DNA of 64,000 nt from UBA1794 sp031552405 (GCA_031552405.1 JAVBMN010000029.1:106828-170827), one strand, 5' to 3'; shown: positions 48,431 through 58,188, numbered from the stretch's first letter. Notes: generated from the letters alone by a model not told the origin. Translations and numbers: made by a program.

Positions 48431-48477
48431 ATTGCTTAAAAACAGATATATAAAGACGGCCTTCGTTCTTATATTTG
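48431..48477 (+). promoter_or_regulatory. Promoter of the fasciclin lipoprotein gene with shared upstream element
   Basis: TATATTTG at 48470-48477 fits the -7 consensus, 16 bp before the ATG at 48494. ATTGCTTAAAAACA at 48431-48444 has the same sequence and spacing as the elements at 7115-7128 and 33115-33128. Confidence 0.55.
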
Positions 48478-48493
48478 CAACAAATTGTTAACA

Positions 48494-50563
48494 ATGAAAA
48501 ATAGAATGAAAAGAGAGTTTAGATTAAACGCCTTCTTACTAGGTATCTGGGCGCTAGGGTGCATATTTAGTATGTCATCCTGCAGAAATGACGATATCCC
48601 TTCTGAGAGTTATTATACATTTGTGGGCGAAACAGCGGCTGATTATCTGGAGAATCATAAAGACTTCAGCCTATACAATGAGATCGTTAAGCGTAGCCGG
48701 TTTTCTTCATTGGATCCTGCCCGGACGGAAGCTTCACTGTTGTCATTGCTGTCGTCGTATGGATACTATACGGTATTTGCTCCGGATAATGCTGCTATGA
48801 CGGCTTACCTGGAAAAGGAGGGGTTGAGCTCCATCGAACAGATGACCGACTCAGCTATCAACCTGGTGGCTTTTATGCACATCATCAATTCAACCGGAAA
48901 TGCCCGGTCGTACGAGAGCAAGTATTTCCTTCGGAAACTGCCTGATGTAAATATGTATGGGAAAGTGCTTTATATTGAGTCCCTTCATGATACGTACGAG
49001 ATCAACGGAATGGCTGCCATCGCCGAACGTGACATCAAGGTGCACAATGGCTTTATACATCGCATCAAAAGCGTGATAGAACCTTCCGATAAAAAGATTA
49101 ACGAATTCTTCAACGAGAACCCTCAATACTCAATCTTCCGCCTGGCCTTTGATGCCACAGGGGTGGAAGACCGCCTGAATACCGTTCCCGAAGATTATGA
49201 TTTTGTGAAGGACGAAACAGACTATACAGAGTACAAAGGCTCGCATCCGCACATCGAGGTCCCGCTGAAGCGCCTGTTCTACTTTACTTGTTTTATCGAG
49301 CCCGACGAGGTGTACACCAATACCATTCCGGCTATTAAGGATGCAGCCACTGCGGCCGATACGCTGAAACTGCTTCAGGAGTATGCACTGAACTGGTTTT
49401 GTGAAGCCTATTCTAATGCGCCTGATGAGGTGGAGGCTGCCCGAAAGGGTACGTATCCCATCAGTGATGAACGTAATTATTTCAATAAGTTCGTAGCCTA
49501 TCATTTTGTCAACAAGAAGATAGACAAGGTGGACTTTGCGCGATACAAGATTGGTATGGAGCCGCTCTTTGCACGGCACAGGGAGTTTGCAGAAACACTT
49601 GCTCCGGGACAGATGGTGTACATGTCGGCAGGAAAGAACGGTAATTCCATGGAAGATCCCGACTTGCTGCAGCTGAATCCCTCGCCGGATAATGAAGTGC
49701 TGGTAGGTGTGCCTGGAAAAGACTGGGTACGCCCCTCTAAAGACGGAGTGATTCTGGCCTCTACGCCCAGTAAAGAAACGGAATGTGGTTTCTTTCATGA
49801 AGTGACAAGTATCTTGACTTATCCGCGAAAAGACTTCATGAAGACTCGTTTCCGTATGGATGTTTCCTCCCTCTTCCCGGAGATCATGAGCAATAATTTC
49901 CGCTACAAGTATGAGAAGATGGGGCGTATTGTGTTCCCCAATGGCTATTTGTCGAATATCGACGTACTTTCGCCTGCTACCATTATCTTGATGATCTCGC
50001 CCAATATAAACTCAGGGGGAGGCTTCAATGGGTATCAGGGTGATGAGTTCTTTGCCTACAATACGTATGACATTATCCTTCGTTTGCCCCCTGTTCCTGC
50101 AGGACAGTATGAGGTGCGACTGGGATTCTCTGCGGCCGAATCCCGTGGATGTGCACAGTTCTACCTGGGTACCGACAAGGAGAAGCTGCTTCCTTGTGGC
50201 ATTCCTGTGGACCTGACCCTGAAAGCCAACAGCTATGGTTTCGTGGATGATACCAATACCGATGCTGATTATGAGGTGGATAAGATCATGCACGCAGGCG
50301 GCTGGATGAAGGGCCCTGATTCCTGGCTATGCCGCAATGGCAACAGCAACCGTAGTTTGCGCGCTACCGAGAATACGGGCGGTACCGGCCACTCCCCATT
50401 GCGCCATACATTAGGTGTGGTAAACCTCCAAAAGGATGGCCCAATCTATGTACGTGCCCGCAACGCTACTACCTATACTAAGGTGGAGCTGATGTTCGAT
50501 TACTTCGAGATCTGTCCTGCCAATATTTATGACAACCCTACAAAACCGGAGTCTCGCGACTGA
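48494..50563 (+). CDS. Fasciclin-domain surface lipoprotein
   Basis: 689 residues from the ATG at 48494; a TTG at 48485 is in frame but lies closer to the promoter and is less likely. Lipoprotein signal ending SMSSC, with Cys30 as lipid site; the following RNDDIPSE is acidic as in Bacteroidota surface-export signals. A FAS1/fasciclin domain lies at about 35-205 (YGYYTVFAPDNAAMTAYL near 88; HNGFIHRIKSVIEP at its end). The middle and C-terminal parts contain a further FAS1-like region and a jelly-roll-like domain (about 455-680, GQYEVRLGFSA). Such lipoproteins are often found near SusC/D systems as surface glycan-binding or cell-adhesion proteins, but no SusC/D pair is adjacent here. The shared promoter element suggests co-expression with the HTCS-linked operon. 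Confidence 0.8.
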   Translation: MKNRMKREFRLNAFLLGIWALGCIFSMSSCRNDDIPSESYYTFVGETAADYLENHKDFSLYNEIVKRSRFSSLDPARTEASLLSLLSSYGYYTVFAPDNAAMTAYLEKEGLSSIEQMTDSAINLVAFMHIINSTGNARSYESKYFLRKLPDVNMYGKVLYIESLHDTYEINGMAAIAERDIKVHNGFIHRIKSVIEPSDKKINEFFNENPQYSIFRLAFDATGVEDRLNTVPEDYDFVKDETDYTEYKGSHPHIEVPLKRLFYFTCFIEPDEVYTNTIPAIKDAATAADTLKLLQEYALNWFCEAYSNAPDEVEAARKGTYPISDERNYFNKFVAYHFVNKKIDKVDFARYKIGMEPLFARHREFAETLAPGQMVYMSAGKNGNSMEDPDLLQLNPSPDNEVLVGVPGKDWVRPSKDGVILASTPSKETECGFFHEVTSILTYPRKDFMKTRFRMDVSSLFPEIMSNNFRYKYEKMGRIVFPNGYLSNIDVLSPATIILMISPNINSGGGFNGYQGDEFFAYNTYDIILRLPPVPAGQYEVRLGFSAAESRGCAQFYLGTDKEKLLPCGIPVDLTLKANSYGFVDDTNTDADYEVDKIMHAGGWMKGPDSWLCRNGNSNRSLRATENTGGTGHSPLRHTLGVVNLQKDGPIYVRARNATTYTKVELMFDYFEICPANIYDNPTKPESRD

Positions 50564-51072
50564 TAAATAGTTCTTTCGAGAAAGTTATTAGTGAATTTGG
50601 CAAGTATCCTTAGCAGTATAGGAACGAAATAATTGGTGCGCACGAGTGGATGAGCTGGTGCGCACCAATTTTTTGACTCGTAGGCACCAGTTTTTCAACT
50701 GCAGCGCTGCAGTTTCCCAGCCTCAGGCCTGAATTTTTAAATCCCAGGCCTGCGTTTCTCTGAGCTCAGGCCTGCGTTCTGCAAGGCTTAAAATGGGCGT
50801 TTAAGCACTTTAAGCCCCTCCTCTCAAAGATTTTATCTTGTTACCCTTCACATCCTTCACCCTTTCTGTAACCCCGACCCACAAAGGCTTTGCGGGCGAA
50901 GGGCAGGTGTGAAGGGTGTGAAGGGTGGGGTTCACAAAAACGAAATACCTGTTGTAAAGCATGATAAATACGTATAAAAAAGTGTTAACCAATAGGAAAA
51001 GTATTGCTATCTTCGCGCAATTTGTTTTTGTACAAATCCAATTAATAATTTTAATAAATAAATACTGTTACC
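50564..51072. repeat. Intergenic repeat cluster 3
   Basis: About 510 bp without a gene. Contains a GTGCGCACC hairpin (50631-50670), a short CTGCAGCGCTGCAG palindrome at about 50699-50712, several AGGCCTGCGTTT units (50722-50775) and, at about 50840-50932, an imperfect inverted repeat made of TCACATCCTTCACCC and GGTGTGAAGGGTG modules around CCCACAAAGGCTTTGCGGG. A weak promoter-like TATCTTCG (51008-51015) precedes the pyrophosphatase gene. Confidence 0.75.
50631..50670 (+). terminator. Repeat-derived terminator after the fasciclin gene
   Basis: 13-bp perfect stem AATTGGTGCGCAC (50631-50643) with GTGCGCACCAATT (50658-50670), followed directly by a run of T. It lies 68 bp past the fasciclin gene stop and is another case of a genome repeat serving as a probable terminator. 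Confidence 0.7.
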
Positions 51073-53562
51073 ATGAGTAAATTGCGGTTTTTCATGTTGT
51101 CGGCATTCCTGCTGATAACTTCCGGGGCTCACATGTTTGCCAGCGAGGCCGACTTAGCTATTCCCGACTTACACCAAGGGACATTTCACATTTTTGGTTT
51201 GGAAATGTCTTCTTGGGATTTTCTTTTTTATGGAGCTCTGATTATTGCAGGGACATTAGGCTTCAGTTTGTACCTCTTCTCACAAATCAAGAAGTTGCCT
51301 GCGCACGATTCTATGCTGAAAGTGGCAGGGATCATCTATGAAACCTGTAGTACTTACCTAAAACAACAGGGTAAATTTCTGATGATGCTTTTTGGTATCA
51401 TCGCTCTGGTTCTTTGTATCTATTTCTTTGGCTTATTGGGTAAGCCGATCACGGTAGTCATGCAGGTGCTGATGTTTTCCATTATCGGTATGGGAGGTTC
51501 TTATGCAGTGGCGTGGTACGGTATCCGTATTAATACCTATGCTAACGCGCGTACGGCTTTTGCATCGCTGAAAGGCCGCCCGTTGGATGTAGTAAATATT
51601 CCTCTGCGCGCCGGAATGAGCGTAGGATTGTTCCTCATCTCCCTGGAGTTGGTGATGATGGTGGTGATCCTGTTATTCGTTCCCCGCGAGATCGTGGGTA
51701 TCTGCTTCCTGGGATTTGCCATCGGTGAGTCGCTGGGTGCCAGCGCACTGCGTATTGCCGGAGGTATCTTTACCAAGATAGCTGATATTGGCTCTGACCT
51801 GATGAAGGTGGTTTTCAAAGTGAAAGAAGATGACCCTCGTAACCCGGGCGTAATTGCCGACTGTACAGGTGATAACGCCGGTGATAGTGTAGGCCCTACT
51901 GCCGATGGCTTTGAAACATACGGTGTAACAGGTGTGGCCCTGATCACGTTCATCACATTGGCTGTTTCTGATCCTTCCATCCAGGCAAAACTAATCGTGT
52001 GGATCTTCGGTATGCGTTTCTTGATGGACTTCCTTTCAGGTTGTTCTTTCTTTATCAATCAGGGAATTTCGAAGAAACTGTATGGCGACAAGAAGGAATT
52101 TGATTTTGAATCACCTTTGATGCGTCTGATATGGATTGCAGCTGTACTGTGTATTTCTGCCACATTCTTTATGAGTCATTTGTTATTGGGCGATATGGTG
52201 GATACAACACTGTGGTGGAAACTGGCTATTATCATCAGCTGCGGAACGCTGGCAGCAGTGCTGATTCCTGAATTTACCAAGATATTCACCAGCTCCAAGT
52301 CTAAGCATGTGCGCGAAGTAGTTACTGCTTCACGCGAAGGGGGGCCTTCTCTGAACATCCTTTCGGGTATTGTAGCGGGTAACTTTAGCGCTTTCTGGAC
52401 AGGGATGTTGATCGTTGGCTTGATGGCAATCTCGTATTTTACCGCTGGTATGGGGCTTGATGCTGTGTTGGGTCAACATGCTTCTATCTTTGCTTTTGGC
52501 CTGGTGGCTTTCGGATTCCTGTGTATGGGACCGGTAACCATTGCTGTGGATAGCTACGGTCCTGTGACCGACAATGCTCAATCAGTATTTGAACTCTCGC
52601 AAATCGAACAGATTCCTAATATCAGCAAAAATATCCAGAAGGATTTCGGCTTTACGCCTGATTTCGAGCGCGGCAAGCATTATCTGGAAGCCAATGACTC
52701 GGCAGGAAACACGTTTAAGGCTACGGCTAAACCGGTACTGATCGGAACGGCTGTGGTAGGTGCCACGACCATGATTTTCTCTATTATCCTATTACTGGAG
52801 AAGGTAGGTCTGTTGAGCTTGTCGTTGACAGATGCTCCTGTGATCCTGGGATTGATTTGCGGTGGAGCTGTTATATTCTGGTTCAGCGGCGCCTCTATCC
52901 AGGCTGTTACCACGGGTGCGTATCGCGCGGTGGAGTTTATTAAGAGAACATTCAATCTGGAGAATGATAAAGCCAATGCCGAGGATTCGAAGACAGTGGT
53001 GAAGATCTGTACGCAGTATGCCCAGAAGGGTATGTGGAATATCTTCATCGCCTTGATTTCCATCACGCTGGCTTTTGCATTTACTGATCCCAACTTCTTT
53101 GTGGCCTATCTGGTGTCTATCGCCGTTTTCGGCCTGTTCCAGGCTATTTATATGGCCAATGCCGGCGGTAGCTGGGACAATGCCAAGAAGGTAGTGGAAG
53201 TCGATCTGAAAGAAAAGAATACCCCCTTGCACGAAGCTGCCGTGGTGGGAGATACAGTAGGTGATCCTTTCAAAGATACCTCCTCTGTGTCCTTGAACCC
53301 GATTATTAAGTTCTCTACTTTGTTCGGATTGTTGGCTACTGAAATTTGTATCGAGATGAAGGGCTCGGCATATGATTACTCATTGTACATTGCGATTCCG
53401 TTCTTTATCATAGCACTCATCTTTATCTGGCGCTCATTCTATATGATGAGAATTCCTTTGGATGAACAGCAGACAAACGCTCCCACAACCTCCGGGTCCG
53501 CTCATTGCGGGGAGAGCGCCAAGGTTGCCTCTGTGAAGGTGCCGGAAGAGGTTACTGTGTAA
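51073..53562 (+). CDS. hppA: Membrane-bound ion-translocating pyrophosphatase
   Basis: 829 residues, a normal length for the family, with about 16 transmembrane helices. It hydrolyses pyrophosphate and pumps Na+ and/or H+ across the inner membrane. Family motifs are clear: DNAGDSVGPTADGFETYG from Asp267, and GDTVGDPFKDT from about residue 726 with Asp731 and Lys734. At the position known to correlate with potassium dependence, the motif reads GNTFKA, with Lys549 instead of the Ala of K+-dependent enzymes. Bacteroides homologues are known as dual Na+/H+ pumps; which ion this protein moves cannot be read with certainty. N-terminal residues 1-24 look like a signal-anchor. The gene is a single unit with its own terminator, unrelated to the glycan locus. 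Confidence 0.95.
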   Translation: MSKLRFFMLSAFLLITSGAHMFASEADLAIPDLHQGTFHIFGLEMSSWDFLFYGALIIAGTLGFSLYLFSQIKKLPAHDSMLKVAGIIYETCSTYLKQQGKFLMMLFGIIALVLCIYFFGLLGKPITVVMQVLMFSIIGMGGSYAVAWYGIRINTYANARTAFASLKGRPLDVVNIPLRAGMSVGLFLISLELVMMVVILLFVPREIVGICFLGFAIGESLGASALRIAGGIFTKIADIGSDLMKVVFKVKEDDPRNPGVIADCTGDNAGDSVGPTADGFETYGVTGVALITFITLAVSDPSIQAKLIVWIFGMRFLMDFLSGCSFFINQGISKKLYGDKKEFDFESPLMRLIWIAAVLCISATFFMSHLLLGDMVDTTLWWKLAIIISCGTLAAVLIPEFTKIFTSSKSKHVREVVTASREGGPSLNILSGIVAGNFSAFWTGMLIVGLMAISYFTAGMGLDAVLGQHASIFAFGLVAFGFLCMGPVTIAVDSYGPVTDNAQSVFELSQIEQIPNISKNIQKDFGFTPDFERGKHYLEANDSAGNTFKATAKPVLIGTAVVGATTMIFSIILLLEKVGLLSLSLTDAPVILGLICGGAVIFWFSGASIQAVTTGAYRAVEFIKRTFNLENDKANAEDSKTVVKICTQYAQKGMWNIFIALISITLAFAFTDPNFFVAYLVSIAVFGLFQAIYMANAGGSWDNAKKVVEVDLKEKNTPLHEAAVVGDTVGDPFKDTSSVSLNPIIKFSTLFGLLATEICIEMKGSAYDYSLYIAIPFFIIALIFIWRSFYMMRIPLDEQQTNAPTTSGSAHCGESAKVASVKVPEEVTV

Positions 53563-53591
53563 GGTAAGGATCTTATTACATCGTAGATGAC

Positions 53592-53622
53592 AGAAAGTCC
53601 AGGCCATGAGTCTGGACTTTCT
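53592..53622 (+). terminator. Terminator after hppA
   Basis: Stem AGAAAGTCCAG with CTGGACTTTCT (perfect 11 bp), followed by TTTCTG, 30 bp beyond the stop. Confidence 0.85.
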
Positions 53623-53686
53623 TTTCTGCAAGCGTGTATGGAGCGAATAGGAGCCTTGGTTAGCGCATCTTTAGGATGAAATGAAG

Positions 53687-53694
53687 TATATTTG
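53687..53694 (+). promoter_or_regulatory. Promoter -7 element of the PD-(D/E)XK gene
   Basis: TATATTTG, a perfect TAnnTTTG, 25 bp before the start codon. A TTG about 30 bp upstream may be the -33 element. Confidence 0.55.
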
Positions 53695-53718
53695 CGTCAT
53701 AAAGAAATGAAAAGATAA

Positions 53719-54945
53719 ATGAAGTTGTTTTTTTTAATATCTGCAATCTGTGATAAGTATAGGGCGGTAGCAGAAGCAGCCGGGGATAATTACAACCTGT
53801 TTAGGGTGATAGGCTTGACCTCCAACGAGGTAAAAGTGCATTCTGCTTTTCTGGCAGATCTTCTCAATCCCCAAGCCAGTCATGGACAAAGAGATAAATT
53901 TCTGGAGCTGTTTATTCAAGAGTTTGACGTGGCTGATTTTGATTGTGAATCAGCAAAAATAACAGTCGAGAAGTATATCGGAGAAAGAACGGATATAGAT
54001 GGCGGCAGAATAGATATTGATATTGTGGATAAGAATGGGTATCATATAATCATCGAAAATAAGATATATGCAAAAGACCAGGACAATCAGCTCATCAGAT
54101 ACTCTCGGTATGGAAAGCACAGATGCCGCAAGCATAAACTGTTTTATTTAACCTTAAATGGAGATATGCCGGATGAGGAGATCAGTTGCAAAAATGGGAA
54201 CGGTTCCATTGCATTGAAAGAAAATGAGGACTTTTATTTGTTATCTTACCATAGTGATATAGTCCGCTGGCTCGAGCTGTGCAGGGAAAAGTCTGTCACC
54301 AGGCCACTCCTGAGAGAAAGCATTTCTCATTATATAAATCTCATTAAATACCTGACTAATCAAAGTACCAATCAAAATATGAATCAAGAGATCATTAAGG
54401 AGCTTCTCCGGCCTGAAAACATAAATAACCTGGCCAACATCAAAGAGTGTCTGCAACTTGCTCAAGTGGAGCTGCAAACCCAATTCTGGTCTTGCCTGAT
54501 AGACGGATTAAAGGCAAAAGGTTATGATATAAGTGAAAGCAGCTATAGTAAACAAAATGTGGACGACTATTACATGAAGTCTCAAAAGAATAAATACTAT
54601 GGCATTGAGGTCCGAATCGCATCCAAAAACAAGGTGCATTTTCGATATGGTATTCGTGTCGATCGCTATATTTACGGCGGCTTTACCATCAGAGAAGAAG
54701 CCGAGAATAGTGTGAACGAGAAAGCCGCATATAAAGAATATGTCCAAATTGCAAAAGGCATTGATTCTAATTACCAGAATTCTGCATGGTGGTTAGGCTG
54801 GAAGAATCTGACACCACGATTGAATTTCAAAGATATCGACGAAGAAACATGTTCAAACCTCGCACATCTAGAAGAAACAGTACAGGCCATGATTGCCCAT
54901 ATCGAAGAAGAAATCAATATATTCAAGCTTGAAGCCAAGCTGTAA
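53719..54945 (+). CDS. PD-(D/E)XK nuclease-family protein
   Basis: 408 residues, cytoplasmic (no signal peptide). The N-terminal part fits the PDDEXK_4-type family: NYNLFRVIGLTSNEVKVHSAFLADLL followed by NPQASHGQRDKF (about 27-60). The nuclease core is RIDIDI (Asp99 and Asp101), then IENKI with Glu113 and Lys115, then the downstream Gln/Tyr helix QDNQLIRYSRYG. So the metal-binding D...ExK set is present (as D-x11/13-E-N-K). The C-terminal 200 residues are less conserved. Homologues are common isolated genes in Bacteroidota and are sometimes found in mobile or defence contexts; the biological role is unknown. Its composition is more AT-rich than the flanking hppA and susC genes, which hints at horizontal acquisition. 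Confidence 0.8.
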   Translation: MKLFFLISAICDKYRAVAEAAGDNYNLFRVIGLTSNEVKVHSAFLADLLNPQASHGQRDKFLELFIQEFDVADFDCESAKITVEKYIGERTDIDGGRIDIDIVDKNGYHIIIENKIYAKDQDNQLIRYSRYGKHRCRKHKLFYLTLNGDMPDEEISCKNGNGSIALKENEDFYLLSYHSDIVRWLELCREKSVTRPLLRESISHYINLIKYLTNQSTNQNMNQEIIKELLRPENINNLANIKECLQLAQVELQTQFWSCLIDGLKAKGYDISESSYSKQNVDDYYMKSQKNKYYGIEVRIASKNKVHFRYGIRVDRYIYGGFTIREEAENSVNEKAAYKEYVQIAKGIDSNYQNSAWWLGWKNLTPRLNFKDIDEETCSNLAHLEETVQAMIAHIEEEINIFKLEAKL

Positions 54946-55013
54946 ATGGGATGTATTTAGGCACGAAGCAATATGTATCATAGTATTCTAAATGTCGTTC
55001 AGAATTAAATCGG

Positions 55014-58000
55014 ATGAAAAGTTTATACCAGTTATCTCTAAAAACCCCTCTAGCCATGAAACTGATCTGTTTTTTGTGCTTCTTCTTGGGTAGTGTATGT
55101 ATTGCTTCTAACTCGTATGCGCAGGCATCCGACAAGAATGACCTGATACACATAAAGGGTGAAGTAACCGATTTCAACGGCGAACCTCTTGCCGGTGTGA
55201 CGGTCTTGCTGAAAAACACGACTCAGGGAACTATGACCGATTATACGGGTGCATACGCCTTCGAAGGCATTCCCGGCAATGCGGTCTTGGTGTTTTCATT
55301 TATAGGGATGAAGACCGAAGAAATGGCAGTGAATGGGAAAACTATGCTGAATGTGCGTATGATGGATGATTTGATGCTGTTGAATGAGGTCATGGTAGTG
55401 GGATACGGCATCTCTAAAAAGAGTGATATTACCGGTGCGGTGGCTTCAGTGAAAGGAGATGTACTGTCGAAACAACCAGTAGGCGATGTAGGCCAGGCAC
55501 TGCAAGGGCGCTTGGCCGGTGTCTCGGTAACTGCGCAGTCCGGCGCTCCGGGCGCAACCCCTACTATTCGTATCCGCGGTATCGGAACAGTGAACGATTC
55601 TGAACCTTTATATGTGGTAGATGGGATGCCGGTAAGTAGCATTGCATATCTGAATCCCGGCGATGTGACCTCTCTTGAGGTACTTAAAGATGCCTCCGCC
55701 TCTGCCATTTATGGTTCCAGGGGAGCCAACGGTGTGATTCTTATTACTACAAAGACTGGGAAAGCAGGAAAGACGGTTGTGAATTTCAATAGTTACTATG
55801 GAGTTCAAAAGGCGATCAATAATCTGGATTTAATGACCGGACAGGAATGGTATGACTTCCAGATGGAAGTGAATAAAACACGAGCTAAACCCATTGATTT
55901 GTCAAAAGCCAACCGGAATATATCGACAAACTGGGTAGACGAAATTACCAGAACTGCTGCCATCCAAAATTACTATATGGACATCAGTGGCGGTCAGGGT
56001 GGGATAACCTACACTGCAAGCGCCGGATATTTTGGGCAGGAAGGTACAATTAAGGGTACTGATTATGAGCGCTTGTCATTGCGACTCAATGCGGATAATA
56101 AGATAAATAAGTATTTTACTGTGGGTACTAATTTGTCCTCCTCACTTTCTACCCGTTACATGGTAACAGAGGGCAACGAGGCTTTCTCTATTATGAGTAT
56201 GGCCATGAGAATGGAACCTGTCGTTCCGGTAAAGAAAGAGGATGGCAGCTGGGGCTCGTCGCCCTTTATCGATACCTCTAATCCGGTGGCACAAATTGAG
56301 TTTACAAATACCAAACGTAAAAGCCTGGACTTAGTCGGAGCTGTGTATGGGATTGTGAATATTACTCCCGATATAAACTTTAGAACGAGTTTTGGCGCAG
56401 ACATCCGGCGTATTGACGACTATGACTTCACCCCCAAATACGAAGTGAGTGCCGCACAAAAAACAGCCGAGAGTGTAGTGAGCCGGGGAAGCATCAGCTA
56501 TATGAACTGGCTTTGGGAGAATGTACTTACCTATAGCAAGGTATTCAAAGAAAAACACGATGTGAAAATCATGGCAGGTTACACCGCTGAAAGCACTCGT
56601 AATGAGAACTTTGATGCAAGTAAGAATGGAGTACCGGCAGGTTCTGAGAACTTGCAATATCTTGATGCCGCTCAGAATGCAACCTCTGCCAAAGCGAATG
56701 GGAGGGCATGGGAATCAAGTATGATCTCCTATCTGGCTCGTGCCAACTATTCATACAACGACAGATACCTGGCCACTGTCAGTGCCCGTTCGGATGGCTC
56801 ATCTAAATTCGGAAAAGAAAATCGTTTTGCCACATTCCCCTCATTCTCACTGGGCTGGAAACTATCCAATGAACGGTTCTTTGAAAAGTTGAATGCCAAG
56901 TGGGTAGACCTGATCAAATTTCGTGGCGGCTGGGGGCAGATTGGTAACCAGAATATCGGGAATTATCTGTATCAGAACAGATTAACATCGGCTGCTCAAT
57001 ATCAATATATGTATGGTAACCCCGAAGAGGTGTACCAGGGAGTTACTGCGATAGCTGTTGGCAACCCTGATATTAAATGGGAAACCACGGAATCAACCAA
57101 TATTGGTTTAGATCTGGCTTTGTTCAAGTCTCTTTCACTGACTGTGGATTTCTATACCAAAACTACAAAGGATATGTTGCTTATAGAGCCCATACCTGAC
57201 CATCTGGGCTACGAAAGTGGACCGGTAACCAATGTGGGAAGCGTGCGTAATCGGGGTATTGAATTCGCTGCACAGTGGCAGGGAAAATTGGCGAAAGACT
57301 TATTTATTACCATTGGAGGCAATCTTGCTACTGTGGATAATGAGGTGCTTAGCCTGGGCACGGGCGGTGCGCTTGCAGGCGGAGCACTTTATAACAGGGG
57401 AAACGCCACCAGCACGCAAGTAGGCTCCTCTATTGGCCGGTTCTGGGGCTTCAAAACCAACGGTCTGGTACAAACGGAAGAGCAACTGGCGGAAGTTAGG
57501 AAAACACAGCCCGGTGCCGGGCTCGGCGACCGTATCTTCTTAGACCTGAATGGATATGAAGCCGACGGGAAGACCCTCACGGGCAAGCCTGATGGGAAAT
57601 TGGACGAAGCTGATAAACAGTTCATAGGAAGTCCTATCCCTGATTTTACCTACGGCTTCAATGTTTCATTGACCTATAAAGGTTTTGATTTTGCTGCCTT
57701 CTTTGAAGGAGTTCAAGGCAATGAGATATTCAATGCAAACAGGGTATATACATATGCCACGAATAGCATCTACCAGAAAAACAGAGCTGTTCTGAATGCA
57801 TGGACACCGGAGAACAGGAATACCAATATTGCCCGTATCAATGGAGATGATGACAATGATAATATGCGTATCTCCGATTTCTATATTGAGGATGGATCCT
57901 ATCTTCGTTTAAAAAACGTGCAACTGGGCTATACTTTTCCGGTACAACTGGTAAAGAAAGCGCAAATACAAAATTTACGCCTCTATGTAAGTGTGCAGAA

Positions 58001-58142
58001 TCTGTTTACCATTACTAATTACAGTGGCGCTGATCCTGAAATTGGCCAGCTTTCCTCCACCGATTATTTAAGCCGTGGTTTTGATCATGGAACATATCCT
58101 CAGGCTCGTACCATAACTGCTGGACTTAATCTCACTTTTTAA
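55014..58142 (+). CDS. SusC/RagA-type TonB-dependent outer-membrane transporter
   Basis: 1042 residues. Signal peptide within the first 37 residues (FLCFFLGSVCIASNSYAQ); a start at Met15 (55056) is an alternative. Then a carboxypeptidase-regulatory-like domain (about 43-120, GEVTDFNGEPLAGVTVLLKN), a TonB-box-like stretch near LNEVMVVGYG (about 123-133), a plug domain (about 135-245, IRIRGIGTVNDSEPLYVVDG and SASAIYGSRGANGVILITT), and a 22-strand barrel ending in GLNLTF with the C-terminal Phe. Imports a ligand caught by the SusD partner, powered by TonB. The usual neighbours (glycosidases, HTCS or ECF sigma/anti-sigma) are absent on both sides, so the substrate is open: an oligosaccharide, peptide or other nutrient. 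Confidence 0.93.
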   Translation: MKSLYQLSLKTPLAMKLICFLCFFLGSVCIASNSYAQASDKNDLIHIKGEVTDFNGEPLAGVTVLLKNTTQGTMTDYTGAYAFEGIPGNAVLVFSFIGMKTEEMAVNGKTMLNVRMMDDLMLLNEVMVVGYGISKKSDITGAVASVKGDVLSKQPVGDVGQALQGRLAGVSVTAQSGAPGATPTIRIRGIGTVNDSEPLYVVDGMPVSSIAYLNPGDVTSLEVLKDASASAIYGSRGANGVILITTKTGKAGKTVVNFNSYYGVQKAINNLDLMTGQEWYDFQMEVNKTRAKPIDLSKANRNISTNWVDEITRTAAIQNYYMDISGGQGGITYTASAGYFGQEGTIKGTDYERLSLRLNADNKINKYFTVGTNLSSSLSTRYMVTEGNEAFSIMSMAMRMEPVVPVKKEDGSWGSSPFIDTSNPVAQIEFTNTKRKSLDLVGAVYGIVNITPDINFRTSFGADIRRIDDYDFTPKYEVSAAQKTAESVVSRGSISYMNWLWENVLTYSKVFKEKHDVKIMAGYTAESTRNENFDASKNGVPAGSENLQYLDAAQNATSAKANGRAWESSMISYLARANYSYNDRYLATVSARSDGSSKFGKENRFATFPSFSLGWKLSNERFFEKLNAKWVDLIKFRGGWGQIGNQNIGNYLYQNRLTSAAQYQYMYGNPEEVYQGVTAIAVGNPDIKWETTESTNIGLDLALFKSLSLTVDFYTKTTKDMLLIEPIPDHLGYESGPVTNVGSVRNRGIEFAAQWQGKLAKDLFITIGGNLATVDNEVLSLGTGGALAGGALYNRGNATSTQVGSSIGRFWGFKTNGLVQTEEQLAEVRKTQPGAGLGDRIFLDLNGYEADGKTLTGKPDGKLDEADKQFIGSPIPDFTYGFNVSLTYKGFDFAAFFEGVQGNEIFNANRVYTYATNSIYQKNRAVLNAWTPENRNTNIARINGDDDNDNMRISDFYIEDGSYLRLKNVQLGYTFPVQLVKKAQIQNLRLYVSVQNLFTITNYSGADPEIGQLSSTDYLSRGFDHGTYPQARTITAGLNLTF

Positions 58143-58188
58143 GTACACAGAAAAGCTGTGTTATCGTATAACCGTAAATGATATAAAG

